From positions 992,001-1,056,000 of the forward strand of contig NZ_CP029482.1 in assembly GCF_003151075.1 (NCBI RefSeq): DNA of 64,000 nucleotides, in the 5' to 3' direction. Source of the stretch: Pseudomonas sp. 31-12 (GTDB taxonomy: Bacteria > Pseudomonadota > Gammaproteobacteria > Pseudomonadales > Pseudomonadaceae). Positions 27,585-36,561 of this stretch are shown one piece after another. Every line of letters starts with the position of its first letter. The stretch's first letter is position 1. The notes under the pieces are model-generated. The model was given only the letters and a program-made list of their open reading frames with translations, had not been told where the DNA came from and ran no database searches. The position numbers and the translations under genes were made by a program.

Positions 27585-28421
27585 ATGTTGCCGCTATTCA
27601 AAAGTCTGACCGCCGCCGCATTGATCCTGAGCGGCGCTTGCGCCACCGCTGCCGACGGCCAGAATGCCGATGAAATCATCCGCCAGGTGCGGGATCGAAA
27701 TGACGGTAAAAGCTTCATGTCCCAAGTGTCGCTGATCCTCCACGACAAGAAGGGCAATACCCGGGTTCGCGAGTTCACTTACCTGCAAAAGGATTACCCG
27801 GACAGCGACAAATTCAGCATGTATTTCTCCGCCCCCACCGACGTGCGCGACGTGGCCTTTCATATCGAAAACCCCCACGAAACCCTGGGCCAGGAAGACA
27901 GCCAGTGGATGTACTTGCCGGTCAGCCGCCAGACGCGGCGGATCTCCACCACCGACAAGCGCGGCTCGTTCATGGGCAGCGAGTACTCCTACGCCGACCT
28001 GGACAAGATCCGGGTCAAGGATTACACCCAGACGCTGGTCAGCGAAGAGCAGGTCAAGGGTCGCGATTGCTACGTAATCGAGCGTGAGCCGGCGTCGCCC
28101 GAGGTGCTGGCCAAGACGGGATACAACAAACTGAAAGTGTGGATCGACAAGCAGAATTTCCTGGTCATGCGTCAGGACTTCTTCGACGTCAAAGGCGTGC
28201 TGGTCAAGCAGATGCGCACGCAAAAGGTCGACACCATCGACTCGATCGACAGCATCGTGTTGAGCGAAACGGAACACTTCATTGACGGCACGCGTTCAGA
28301 GATGCGCTTTAACCACCTGCAGTACAACGTGCAACTGGAAGACCGTTTGTTCACCCAGACCGCGATCAAGCGCGGGCTGAAAACCGGCGACGTGCCGGAC
28401 TTTGCCGTGTCTGCCCGCTAA
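27585..28421 (+). CDS. LolA-like outer membrane lipoprotein-sorting protein
   Basis: This 278-residue periplasmic protein has a signal peptide (hydrophobic 'SLTAAALILSGACATA') and a LolA/LolB-like half-barrel domain. Key segments are 'ADEIIRQVRDRNDGKSF', 'EDSQWMYLPVSRQTRRIS', 'DKRGSFMGSEYSYADL' and 'NKLKVWIDKQNFLVMRQD'. This family regularly sits beside RND/MMPL exporters and is thought to shuttle lipid across the periplasm. The ATG at 27585 follows GGGAAG. It is flanked by the barrel and the RND gene, completing an inner-membrane, periplasm and outer-membrane set. Confidence 0.83.
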   Translation: MLPLFKSLTAAALILSGACATAADGQNADEIIRQVRDRNDGKSFMSQVSLILHDKKGNTRVREFTYLQKDYPDSDKFSMYFSAPTDVRDVAFHIENPHETLGQEDSQWMYLPVSRQTRRISTTDKRGSFMGSEYSYADLDKIRVKDYTQTLVSEEQVKGRDCYVIEREPASPEVLAKTGYNKLKVWIDKQNFLVMRQDFFDVKGVLVKQMRTQKVDTIDSIDSIVLSETEHFIDGTRSEMRFNHLQYNVQLEDRLFTQTAIKRGLKTGDVPDFAVSAR

Positions 28422-28448
28422 GCACCGACCCCGACGACCCTGGAACGC

Positions 28449-31070
28449 ATGATCATGGAAAGATACCTGAACTTCGTCGAGCGCTATGCGCGGGCGATCG
28501 TTTTCCTGCTGGTGGCGGTCACGGCGTATTTCACCTATACGCTGGGCGCGCTGATCTCCGACACCAACCCTTACTTGCTCAAGGAAACCCATCCGGCGCG
28601 CAAGACCATCATCGACTTGCAAAGCGAGTTCACCGGCACGTTCGACTCGGTGATGGTGGCAATCAACAACCCGCAGACGGTGTTCAACAAGCCGACCCTC
28701 AACGCACTGTTTTCGATGTCGCAATCGGTGCGCAAGATGATCCTGGCCAACGACGCCGACAAGGAGCAGTTGACGCAAATCGTCGCCAGGCATCCGGACG
28801 ACAGCCGTGCACAGTTGCTGGCGCGGGACATTCTGGAGAACGGTTTTTCCCAGAACGATTACGCCCAGGCCAAGGCCCTGCGTGATTACGCCCAGAGCCA
28901 GAACTGGGATTCCCATGATCAACTGTTCCTGACTTTTCTCGCCGAGCGAATCAACCCGATTCGCGAAATGGCGTCGATGGGCGATCTGGAAAACATCGTG
29001 CTGACCGACGATGGCGAGTTGCTGATCCACAAGACCCTCAACGCCTACGACATGGATCCGGCGCTGGTCGAGTCGCAGATCATGGGCAACGAGCTGATGG
29101 TGGACGGGGTGGTCTCCAAGGACAAGAAAGTCGCGATGCTGGTGGCCGAGCTGGGCACCAAGCAAGACGACGCCCAGGCACAACTGCGCGCCTACCAGAT
29201 CGTGCGCGGCATCGTCGCGGACTATCAGGCGGCGCACCCGGAGTTCAAGGATGAGATCTTCATTGCCGGCATGCCGATCTTCATCGCGGCCCAGCAGGAG
29301 ATCATCGACCATGACCTGGCGGTGCTGTTTCCGATTGTCTTTTTGCTGATCACCCTGCTGTTGATTTTCTTCTTCCGCAAACCGCTGGGCGTATTGTTGC
29401 CGCTGTTCAATATTCTGTTCTGCACCATCTGGACACTGGGCCTGATGGCCTTGTTGCGGGTGCCGTTCGACTTGCTGACCAGCGTATTGCCAGTGTTTCT
29501 GTTCACCATTTGCTGCTCGGATGCGATCCATGTGATGGCCGAGTATTACGAGCAGAAAAACGCCGGTAAAAGTAACCGTGAAGCCAATCGCGAGACGCAA
29601 CGGCTGATGGTGGTGCCGGTTGTGTTGACGACGGTGACCACCATCGCCACTTTCATGATTTCCACCACCAACAACATTGTAAGCATCCGCAATTTCGGCG
29701 TGTTCATGTCCATCGGCTTGACGGCGGCGCTGATCATTTCACTGTTGCTGATTCCGGCATGGATCTCGATCTGGGGCAAGGATCAAACCCCGAAAACCCT
29801 CGCAGCCGTGCACAAGGAGTCGATCATTTCGCGTTATCTGGTGGCGTTCTGCGCGCGGTTGATCCAGTGGCGCAAACCGATCTTGATCGTGACACTGCCG
29901 CTGTTGGTCTTGATGACGGTGTTCACCTTTCGCGTCGATATCGAAGACTCGGGCATCGCCTACTTCAAGCCCGAGAGCCATATTCGCGTTTCGGACGAGT
30001 TCATCAACCAGGCCGGGGTCGCGGGCACGGCACCGGGCTGGATCGCCATCGATAGCAAAGAGCCGCGCGGGGTGCTGACCACGGAGGTGGTGCAGTTCAT
30101 CGACAAGCTCGACCACTTCATCAAGCAGCAACCGGATGTCAGTTACGGCTATTCCCTGGCGACTTACGTCAAGCGCATGAACCTGGTGCTCAACGACATG
30201 AACCCCGACTACTTGCGCGTGCCCCAGGCGCTGGAGCAGGTGACGTCGGTTAATGACGAGGGGCAGGTCGAGCGGTTCGAGGTGCCGGGCAACTCACTGA
30301 TCGAGCAGCACGTGATGCTGTTCGAGAACGGCGGAGGCTCGGACCTCAACAACGTGCTCAACGCTGATTATTCCAAGGCGCTGACGCTGTACACCATGAC
30401 GTCGTCGGTGGCCAGCGACTACCAGGCCATGCTGGATCGGCTCGATGCCTGGTTGCTGGTGAACAAACCGGCCAACCTCGAAGTGACACACGCCGGCACG
30501 CCGTTGATCTGGACCGGCGTATTGCAGGAAATCACCCAGGGCCAGGTGCTGAGTTTTTCTTTGGCGTTGCTGGTGGTCACGCTGATGATGATGTATTGGC
30601 TCAAATCGGTACGTCTGGGCGTACTCGGCATGCTGACCCTGTTGACCACCTCGGTGACGGTCTATGGCTTCATGTTCCTGTTCGGCATCGAGCTGAACAT
30701 CGGCACGACGCTGGTGACCTTCCTGGTGGTCGGCGTGGTCGATTACGCGGTGCACCTGCTGTCACGGATCAAATTGCTGGTGCAGCAAGGGATTCATATC
30801 GACGCAGCCATTTTGCAGGCGATGCACAGCGTCGGCCGTTCGACCGTGGTCAACGTGGTGATTTTCTCCGTGGGTTTCATGGCGCTGCTGTTTTCCGACT
30901 TCAAGCCGATTGTCGATCTGGGCGCACTGGTGGCGATGGCGCTGTTTTCCAGCGGTGTCATGACCATTCTGCTGGTGACACTGGTGTCGCCATGGTTCTT
31001 CGCGGCGATTGTTCCGGTGGCGCCGCTGCCGGAAAAAGATCGAGCCGTAGGGAAGCCCGCCTTGAGCTGA
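28449..31070 (+). CDS. RND-superfamily (MMPL/HpnN-type) exporter
   Basis: This 873-residue inner-membrane transporter has two repeats. Each has one N-terminal helix, a large periplasmic loop and a cluster of helices (about residues 280-430 and 690-850). 'VFPIVFLLITLLLIFFF', 'TICCSDAIHVMAEYY' and 'TFLVVGVVDYAVHLLSRI' carry the internal polar residues of the proton relay. No membrane-fusion protein is nearby, consistent with the MMPL/HpnN group that moves lipids. It is the last gene of the block. ATG 28455 is an equally possible start. It probably exports the amine-bearing lipid. Confidence 0.85.
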   Translation: MIMERYLNFVERYARAIVFLLVAVTAYFTYTLGALISDTNPYLLKETHPARKTIIDLQSEFTGTFDSVMVAINNPQTVFNKPTLNALFSMSQSVRKMILANDADKEQLTQIVARHPDDSRAQLLARDILENGFSQNDYAQAKALRDYAQSQNWDSHDQLFLTFLAERINPIREMASMGDLENIVLTDDGELLIHKTLNAYDMDPALVESQIMGNELMVDGVVSKDKKVAMLVAELGTKQDDAQAQLRAYQIVRGIVADYQAAHPEFKDEIFIAGMPIFIAAQQEIIDHDLAVLFPIVFLLITLLLIFFFRKPLGVLLPLFNILFCTIWTLGLMALLRVPFDLLTSVLPVFLFTICCSDAIHVMAEYYEQKNAGKSNREANRETQRLMVVPVVLTTVTTIATFMISTTNNIVSIRNFGVFMSIGLTAALIISLLLIPAWISIWGKDQTPKTLAAVHKESIISRYLVAFCARLIQWRKPILIVTLPLLVLMTVFTFRVDIEDSGIAYFKPESHIRVSDEFINQAGVAGTAPGWIAIDSKEPRGVLTTEVVQFIDKLDHFIKQQPDVSYGYSLATYVKRMNLVLNDMNPDYLRVPQALEQVTSVNDEGQVERFEVPGNSLIEQHVMLFENGGGSDLNNVLNADYSKALTLYTMTSSVASDYQAMLDRLDAWLLVNKPANLEVTHAGTPLIWTGVLQEITQGQVLSFSLALLVVTLMMMYWLKSVRLGVLGMLTLLTTSVTVYGFMFLFGIELNIGTTLVTFLVVGVVDYAVHLLSRIKLLVQQGIHIDAAILQAMHSVGRSTVVNVVIFSVGFMALLFSDFKPIVDLGALVAMALFSSGVMTILLVTLVSPWFFAAIVPVAPLPEKDRAVGKPALS

Positions 31071-31136
31071 CCTGACGACCGGCACCGCAGGCGCGCAAGT
31101 GGCCTGCGAGCCGGGTCATCCAGCGCAGGAGGCTAG

Positions 31137-31547
31137 TCAGTTCAGCGTATTGCCCGGGTTTTTTTCGCCATAGCGGGCGATACGCTCGAACTGACATTCT
31201 TCTCGGGCATCGTTGAGGTTGTGTTCGAATTCTTCGAGGCCGTTGTGCAATTGCTGTAGAGCGCCGATCTGGGAGACCAGCTCGGCCTTTTTTTCGGCGA
31301 TCGCTTTTTGCGCCATGTCCCACGGGAATTCGTCACCGTGGTAGTTGTTCAGCATCACCTGCAGCTCTTTGAGCTTGAAACCCAGTTGCTGGGCGCACTT
31401 GATGAACGTCAACACCTCGACACTCTGCTGGCTGTAGATGCGGTATTTGCCTTCACGCTTGGGTTCGGGCAACAGGCCGATTTCTTCGTAATGGCGAATG
31501 CTTTTGACTGTGGTGCCCGACAGTTGGGCGGCTTTGCCGATATACAT
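31137..31547 (-). CDS. MerR-family transcriptional regulator
   Basis: The 136-residue protein has the MerR winged HTH 'IGKAAQLSGTTVKSIRHYEE' and 'IGLLPEPKR', a hinge, and a coiled-coil dimer helix (about 75-115). It lacks a C-terminal metal-binding cysteine cluster: only C46 and one cysteine near residue 118 are present. It may therefore sense redox or an organic effector rather than a metal. It lies downstream of a quinone-reductase-like gene on the same strand. The 199-base region upstream (31548-31746) is AT-richer and likely holds its promoter. Confidence 0.87.
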   Translation of the reverse strand: MYIGKAAQLSGTTVKSIRHYEEIGLLPEPKREGKYRIYSQQSVEVLTFIKCAQQLGFKLKELQVMLNNYHGDEFPWDMAQKAIAEKKAELVSQIGALQQLHNGLEEFEHNLNDAREECQFERIARYGEKNPGNTLN

Positions 31548-31746
31548 AAAGATCCGTCTCGATGATCAAACAGGGCGTAGCGCGACCAGGCCTCAAGCCT
31601 GATCGGGGCGAATAATATAGTGAATAACATTCAAAGGTTGCAGCGGCGTGTAAATGACGCGCACAGACGACGAACGACCGCTTGAGGGGGGACGTGGGGA
31701 CGGGCTGACGGCGAGGGCGCGCCGTCAGCAAACAGCGAAGGGTGCG

Positions 31747-32322
31747 TCAGCTACCGGCGGTAACCCGGGCCTGTTCCAGCCAGGCGTCACGCTGGGTCGA
31801 CTTCGAACCCAGGATCGGCCCGAAAGTCAGGGTCTTCAACGGCTTGATGCCGCAGAACTCCAGAGTCGTCTTGCGCATCTGGTGCAGGCCGGGCATGCGA
31901 TAGACCCATTTGTAATACCAGGGCGGCGTGTCCATGGTCACCAGCAGATGCGCGGTCCGGCCCTTGAGCAGTTTGTCAGGGAAGGCCTTGCCCTCACGGT
32001 ATTTGAAAGCAAAACCGGGCAGGAAAATGCGGTCGAGAAAGCCCTTCATCAACGCCGGTATGCCGCCCCACCAGATCGGATAAACGAACGTCAGGTGTTC
32101 GGCCCAGGTGATATCGGCCTGGGCTCGCAACAGGTCCGGCTCCAGCGGCTGGATAGTGTTATAGCCGTCGTGCAAGACCGGATCAAAGTCCAGCGCATCC
32201 AGACGCAGCAGGCGCACGTCGTGACCGGCATCCTTGGCGGCCTGGACGTACGTTTCGCTCAGCGCACCGCAGAAACTGTCGGTGGAGGGGTGACCCAGAA
32301 TCACGAGCATTCGTTTGCTCAT
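31747..32322 (-). CDS. NAD(P)H-dependent flavodoxin-fold oxidoreductase
   Basis: This 191-residue protein of the NQO1/MdaB/KefF flavodoxin-like family has 'MLVILGHPSTDSFCGAL' at the FMN/FAD phosphate loop, 'FVYPIWWGGIPALMKGFLDR' in the isoalloxazine pocket and 'GRTAHLLVTMDTP'. It probably reduces quinones by two electrons, protecting against redox stress. A MerR gene lies downstream and a LysR gene 55 bases upstream on the same strand. Either could be its regulator. Confidence 0.83.
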   Translation of the reverse strand: MSKRMLVILGHPSTDSFCGALSETYVQAAKDAGHDVRLLRLDALDFDPVLHDGYNTIQPLEPDLLRAQADITWAEHLTFVYPIWWGGIPALMKGFLDRIFLPGFAFKYREGKAFPDKLLKGRTAHLLVTMDTPPWYYKWVYRMPGLHQMRKTTLEFCGIKPLKTLTFGPILGSKSTQRDAWLEQARVTAGS

Positions 32323-32377
32323 CGCGTGTACTCCTGAAATGAAGCCCGCAGCATAGAGTCTGCCCCTAACGGTAGAG

Positions 32378-33268
32378 TCAAGGTGTTCCCGGCGTCAGCG
32401 CCTCCAGCAAGGCCCGGGCGTAACCGGGCAGGCTGTCGACGTCGCGGGCACAGATTTTCAAGGTACGGTTGGCCCAGTCTTCGGGAAGGGCGCGGGTCGT
32501 GACTGCTTGCAGCAGCGGCCAGCGCTCGATGGCCACCTGCGGCACGATGGCCAGTCCTGCGCCGCGCGCAACCATGCGGATAACCCCGTCGAAGCCGTCG
32601 GCACGAATGCGGATCGGCATGCGCTGGCCAATGTGCAAGGCTTGTTCTTCCAGGTGGATGGCCAAGGCACTGCTGGCGCCCAGAGCCACATAGTCGTGGC
32701 TCAAGGTGTCGGCGAAGGTCAGTGACGGTTGTTCGGTCAGGGGATGTTCCGGGGGCAGGATCAACACCAGCGGGTCATCGCGAAACGGCCGGGTGTGCAG
32801 GTCATCGGTGTCCACCGCGTCGGACACGATCCCGAGGTCTGCCGCCCCCTGACGCAACGCATGGGTGATGCGGGCGCTGGGCAACTCTTGCAGGTCGATG
32901 TCGAGGTTCGGATGCTCGCGCAGAAAGTCAGCGAGCAACTCCGGCAGGTATTCGGTGATCGCCGTTGTGTTGCACAGCAACCGCACCTGACCTTTGACGC
33001 CCTTGGCGTATTCGGCCAGGTCCTGTTGCAGGCGTTCGGCTTGTTGCAGCAGGGCCCGGGCGTGTTTCGCCAGGGCTTTGCCGGCCGCTGTGGGCGTGAC
33101 ACCGCGACGGCCACGGTGCAGAAAGTCGATGCCTAGCGAGGCTTCCATGGCGCGGATTCGTGCGCTCGCGGCTGCCAGGGATAAATGGCTGCGGGCGGCA
33201 CCGGCGGTGATGTTGCCGGTGTCGAGGATGTTCAGGTAGAGGCGCAGGTCGGTCAGGTCGAAGTGCAT
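32378..33268 (-). CDS. LysR-family regulator
   Basis: This 296-residue LysR protein has its HTH at the N-terminus ('LRLYLNILDTGNITAGAARS', 'ASARIRAMEASLG') followed by an effector domain ('VRLLCNTTAITEYLPELL', 'DLGIVSDAVDTDDL'). The start at 33268 gives the canonical N-terminus; the longer open frame runs back through the REP repeat and is spurious. It is divergent from the TauE/SafE transporter gene with 218 bases between them, so it likely controls that gene. Genes in this arrangement in Pseudomonas are often a LysR/TSUP pair. Confidence 0.87.
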   Translation of the reverse strand: MHFDLTDLRLYLNILDTGNITAGAARSHLSLAAASARIRAMEASLGIDFLHRGRRGVTPTAAGKALAKHARALLQQAERLQQDLAEYAKGVKGQVRLLCNTTAITEYLPELLADFLREHPNLDIDLQELPSARITHALRQGAADLGIVSDAVDTDDLHTRPFRDDPLVLILPPEHPLTEQPSLTFADTLSHDYVALGASSALAIHLEEQALHIGQRMPIRIRADGFDGVIRMVARGAGLAIVPQVAIERWPLLQAVTTRALPEDWANRTLKICARDVDSLPGYARALLEALTPGTP

Positions 33269-33303
33269 CGGTGCAGCCTCGGGAGGTGTGTTGTCTGGAC
33301 GGG

Positions 33304-33387
33304 CGCCTTCGCGGGCAAGCCCGCTCCCACACGTATTGCGCTGGTCGCGACGCAAAACCTGTGGGAGCGGGCTTGCCCGCGAAGGCG
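33304..33387. repeat. REP doublet with perfect 27-base inverted arms
   Basis: Bases 33304-33330 and 33361-33387 are exact reverse complements over 27 bases (core GTGGGAGCGGGCTTGCCCGC) around a 30-base centre. It sits in the divergent LysR-TauE intergenic region. Related but imperfect pairs occur at 37482-37571 and 44229-44294. Confidence 0.85.
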
Positions 33388-33486
33388 TCAGTTGCATCGA
33401 TACATGGTTAAGCCTCTGCCAAAACAAGAGGCAACCTCAGTATATGGCAGATTTTCAACCAGCCAATCCAGGCTCACCTTTGCCCC

Positions 33487-34251
33487 ATGAATACTCTCGC
33501 CGCGTTCTACCAAAACCTTGGCCTGGGCCTGTCCTTGCTGGTGATCGGCACATTCCTGCTGGCCGGCATGATCAAGGGCGTGATCGGCCTCGGCTTGCCC
33601 ACCATCGCGATGGGCCTGCTCGGCCTGGCTATGGCGCCGTCGCAGGCTGCCGCGCTGTTGATCATTCCCGCAACCCTCACCAATGTCTGGCAACTGGCAT
33701 TCGGTGGGCATTTACTCGGCTTGATCAAACGGTTGTGGCCGATGTTGCTGGCGATCTTCATTGGCACCGGGGCGGGCACGGTGTGGATCGGCATGGCCGG
33801 AGGGCATTGGGTGGTGCAGGGCTTGGGCGGGGCGTTGTTGCTTTACGCGCTGAGCGGTTTGTTCCTGCCGACCTTGCGCGTCGAGGGGCGAACCGAACGT
33901 TGGCTCGGTCCGCTGTGTGGCGTGTTGACGGGTGTCATCACCTCGGCCACCGGCGTCTTCGTGATTCCGGCGGTGCCGTATCTGCAAGCATTGGGTTTGA
34001 GCAAGGATGAACTGGTGCAGGCGCTGGGCCTGTCGTTCACCGTTTCGACCCTGGCCCTGGCCGCCGGCCTGTTATGGCGCGGCGCCCTCGGTGGTGGCGA
34101 GTTGAGCGCGTCGTTGCTGGCGCTGATCCCGGCAGTGCTCGGCATGTTGCTCGGCCAATGGCTTCGCCAGCGAATCAGCGCCGTGCTGTTCAAGCGCGTG
34201 TTCTTCATCGGCCTTGGCGTACTCGGCGGCCACTTGCTGATCAGCGGGTAG
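33487..34251 (+). CDS. TauE/SafE (TSUP) family membrane transporter
   Basis: This 254-residue integral membrane protein has about eight helices and the two-repeat TSUP pattern 'AGMIKGVIGLGLPTIAMGLL' and 'GVLTGVITSATGVFVIP'. The family exports or imports small organosulfonates, sulfite or related anions; the substrate here is not readable. It is divergent from a LysR gene. Its last 11 bases overlap the end of the convergent monooxygenase-like gene. Confidence 0.86.
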   Translation: MNTLAAFYQNLGLGLSLLVIGTFLLAGMIKGVIGLGLPTIAMGLLGLAMAPSQAAALLIIPATLTNVWQLAFGGHLLGLIKRLWPMLLAIFIGTGAGTVWIGMAGGHWVVQGLGGALLLYALSGLFLPTLRVEGRTERWLGPLCGVLTGVITSATGVFVIPAVPYLQALGLSKDELVQALGLSFTVSTLALAAGLLWRGALGGGELSASLLALIPAVLGMLLGQWLRQRISAVLFKRVFFIGLGVLGGHLLISG

Positions 34252-34555
34252 CGGAAGACGGGCTGAGCATCTCGATGGCGCGAATGTCGAAATCGCGCTC
34301 CAGGTATTCCATGCGCATGTCGCGAAATTGCTGCATGTGCGGCAGGTTCGAGTGCACGTCGAGGTGGGCCTGGGACTGCCAGATCTCATAGAAGATAAAC
34401 AGGGTCGGGTCCTGTTTGTCGCGCAGCATGTGGTATTCGATGCAGCCGGGCTCGGCGCGACTCGCTTCTACATGGCCGCTGAAAAACGCTTCGAAGGCGT
34501 CGGATTTTTCCGGGCGGGTCTTGGCGTGCAGGATGAAGCCTTGAATTTCACTCAT
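34241..34555 (-). CDS. Antibiotic biosynthesis monooxygenase (ABM) domain protein
   Basis: This 104-residue protein has a single ABM ferredoxin-like domain: 'FILHAKTRPEKSDAFEAF', 'EPGCIEYHMLRDKQDPTLF', 'FYEIWQSQAHLDVHSNLPHM'. Relatives such as YgiN are quinol monooxygenases, and in E. coli ygiN lies beside mdaB, as here (the next gene is mdaB, divergent). A role in quinone redox cycling is therefore likely. The start at 34555 follows GAGGAG. Confidence 0.82.
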   Translation of the reverse strand: MSEIQGFILHAKTRPEKSDAFEAFFSGHVEASRAEPGCIEYHMLRDKQDPTLFIFYEIWQSQAHLDVHSNLPHMQQFRDMRMEYLERDFDIRAIEMLSPSSATR

Positions 34556-34715
34556 CAGAAATCTCCTCAAGTTCAGAATCGGCGCAAGTTTATGGCAACA
34601 ATCGCGTGTCGATTCGTGCGTATTGGTCAAATGAATTTTGCGAATTCATCGCTTATTCCGCGCGAGGCGGATCGATACTCTGCCGCCATCGAATTCCAGA
34701 CTTCCGAGACTTCTT

Positions 34716-35306
34716 ATGAAAAAAATCCTGTTGCTCAATGGCGGCAAAAAGTTCGCCCATTCCGATGGCCGCTACAACACCACCCTGCATGAAGCCGCGC
34801 TGAGCGTGCTGGATCGCGGCGGTGTCGACGTGAAAGCCACTTTTATCGACGAGGGTTACGACGTCGCCGAAGAAGTCGCCAAATTCCTTTGGGCTGACGT
34901 GATCATTTATCAGATGCCCGGCTGGTGGATGGGCGCGCCGTGGACCGTGAAGAAGTACATCGACGAAGTCTTCACTGAAGGCCACGGCAGCCTCTATGCC
35001 AGCGACGGCCGCACCCGTTCCGACGCCTCGCAAAAGTACGGCAGCGGTGGATTGGTGCACGGCAAGCAATACATGTTATCGCTGACCTGGAACGCGCCGC
35101 AGCAAGCCTTCGACGACCCGACCGACTTCTTCGAAGGCAAGGGCGTGGACGCGGTGTACTTCCCGTTTCACAAGGCCAACGAATTCCTCGGCATGACCAG
35201 TTTGCCGACCTTCCTGGCGGTCGATGTGATGAAACGTCCGAATATCGAGGGTGACGTGGCGCGCTATGAACAGCATTTGACCGAAGTGTTCGGCCTTAAG
35301 GCGTGA
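34716..35306 (+). CDS. mdaB: NAD(P)H:quinone oxidoreductase MdaB
   Basis: MdaB is a cytoplasmic FAD-dependent two-electron quinone reductase that limits semiquinone formation. The 196-residue protein has 'MKKILLLNGGKKFAHSDGRYN', the FAD-site 'IIYQMPGWWMGAPWTVKKYIDEVFTEGHG' (read in parts) and 'LSLTWNAPQQAFDDP', all characteristic. It is divergent from the YgiN-like ABM gene, a conserved pairing with the E. coli mdaB-ygiN functional couple. No clear promoter elements were assigned. Confidence 0.93.
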   Translation: MKKILLLNGGKKFAHSDGRYNTTLHEAALSVLDRGGVDVKATFIDEGYDVAEEVAKFLWADVIIYQMPGWWMGAPWTVKKYIDEVFTEGHGSLYASDGRTRSDASQKYGSGGLVHGKQYMLSLTWNAPQQAFDDPTDFFEGKGVDAVYFPFHKANEFLGMTSLPTFLAVDVMKRPNIEGDVARYEQHLTEVFGLKA

Positions 35307-35346
35307 GGCTCGGCTACTATCGATGTCTTGAGCGGACGCTGATCTG

Positions 35347-35502
35347 TGGCGAGGGGGCTTTTGTGGCGAGGGGGCTTGCCCCCGTTCGGCGGCGAAGCCG
35401 TCGTGTAGTCAGTCAACACGGGCTGCCTGAAACACCGCAGACGCTGGTTTTGGGTCCGCTTCGCGCACCAGCGGGAGCAAGCTCCCTCGCCACAAGGGAT
35501 TT
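35347..35502. repeat. REP cluster, 'GGCGAGGGGGCTT / GGGAGCAAGCTCCCTCGCC' type
   Basis: TGGCGAGGGGGCTT occurs twice in tandem (about 35347 and 35364), followed by a GGCTTGCCCCC palindrome. An inverted GCGGGAGCAAGCTCCCTCGCCAC copy ends near 35492-35502. The core matches the repeat at 15328-15444. The tandem partial duplication of the left arm suggests slippage or a nested copy. It fills most of the mdaB-LysR gap. Confidence 0.75.
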
Positions 35503-35546
35503 CCTCTGTACAGTAGAACGGTGCTGAACATCGATAAGGGACACAC

Positions 35547-36458
35547 GTGAAAGCCAGATCCGATGAGTTGCAGATCTTCGTCTGCGTGATTGAGTGCGGG
35601 TCGATTTCCGCGGCGGCTGAACAAGTCGGGCAAACGCCTTCGGCGGTCAGTCGCACACTGTCGCGGCTGGAGGCCAAGCTCGATACCACGCTGATCAACC
35701 GCACCACGCGGCGCATGGACCTGACAGAGGAGGGCAAGTATTTCTTCGAACATGCCAAGCTGATTCTCGATCAGATGGACGAGCTCGAAGAACGCCTGAG
35801 CTCACGCCAACAGACCCCGTCCGGTCGTCTGCGGATCAACGCCGCGTCGCCGTTCATGCTGCACGCCATCGTGCCGTACATCGACGAGTTCCGCCGCCTC
35901 TACCCCGACATCCAGCTCGAACTCAACAGCAACGATCTGATCATCGACTTGCTCGAACAAAGCACCGACATCGCCATCCGCATCGGCACACTGGCCGATT
36001 CGACGTTGCATGCCCGCTCACTGGGTTGCAGCCCGCTGCACATCGTCGCCAGCCCGGCGTACCTTGAGCGACACGGCACGCCGGAGGCGGTTGCCGACCT
36101 GACGGGGCATGCGTTGCTGGGCTTTACCCAGAACGAAGGCCTCAACCAGTGGCCGCTGCGGTATGTGCATGGTGATCGTTGGCCGATTCAGGCGTCGATC
36201 AGCGCTTCCAGCGGCGAGACGATCCGGCACCTGGCGCTGGAAGGCCAGGGCATCGCCTGCCTGTCGCACTTCATGACGATCGACGACATTCGCGCGGGTC
36301 GCTTGCAGGTGCTGTTGGCGGATTTCAACAGCGGCTATCGCCAGCCGATCAACGCGGTGTACTACCGCAACTCGCAACTTGCCCTGCGCATCCAGTGCTT
36401 CCTGGACTTCATCCAAGGCAAATTGGCGGCGTATGCAAATGCGGACTTCAAAGGCTGA
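35547..36458 (+). CDS. LysR-family regulator
   Basis: This 303-residue LysR protein of the AaeR/DmlR-like class has HTH 'LQIFVCVIECGSISAAAEQV' and 'SAVSRTLSRLEAKLDTTL'. 'NRTTRRMDLTEEGKYFFEHA' and an effector domain with 'GRLRINAASPFMLHAIVPY' follow. It is followed 103 bases later by an NAD-dependent epimerase gene on the same strand, which may be its target. It has normal length and no defects. Confidence 0.88.
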   Translation: MKARSDELQIFVCVIECGSISAAAEQVGQTPSAVSRTLSRLEAKLDTTLINRTTRRMDLTEEGKYFFEHAKLILDQMDELEERLSSRQQTPSGRLRINAASPFMLHAIVPYIDEFRRLYPDIQLELNSNDLIIDLLEQSTDIAIRIGTLADSTLHARSLGCSPLHIVASPAYLERHGTPEAVADLTGHALLGFTQNEGLNQWPLRYVHGDRWPIQASISASSGETIRHLALEGQGIACLSHFMTIDDIRAGRLQVLLADFNSGYRQPINAVYYRNSQLALRIQCFLDFIQGKLAAYANADFKG

Positions 36459-36561
36459 TTCGTGACGCCTGCGCAAGAGTGATTTGGGTCAGCGGGTCTG
36501 TTTCGCCACGGAGCGGTCCTCGATACTCAATGCATCACTTATTCACGCAGGGAGTTTCTCC

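Noticed and set aside
31086..31108. Stem CGCAGGC/GCCTGCG after the RND gene as a terminator
   Set aside because: No T-run follows on either strand, so it is not supported as an intrinsic terminator.
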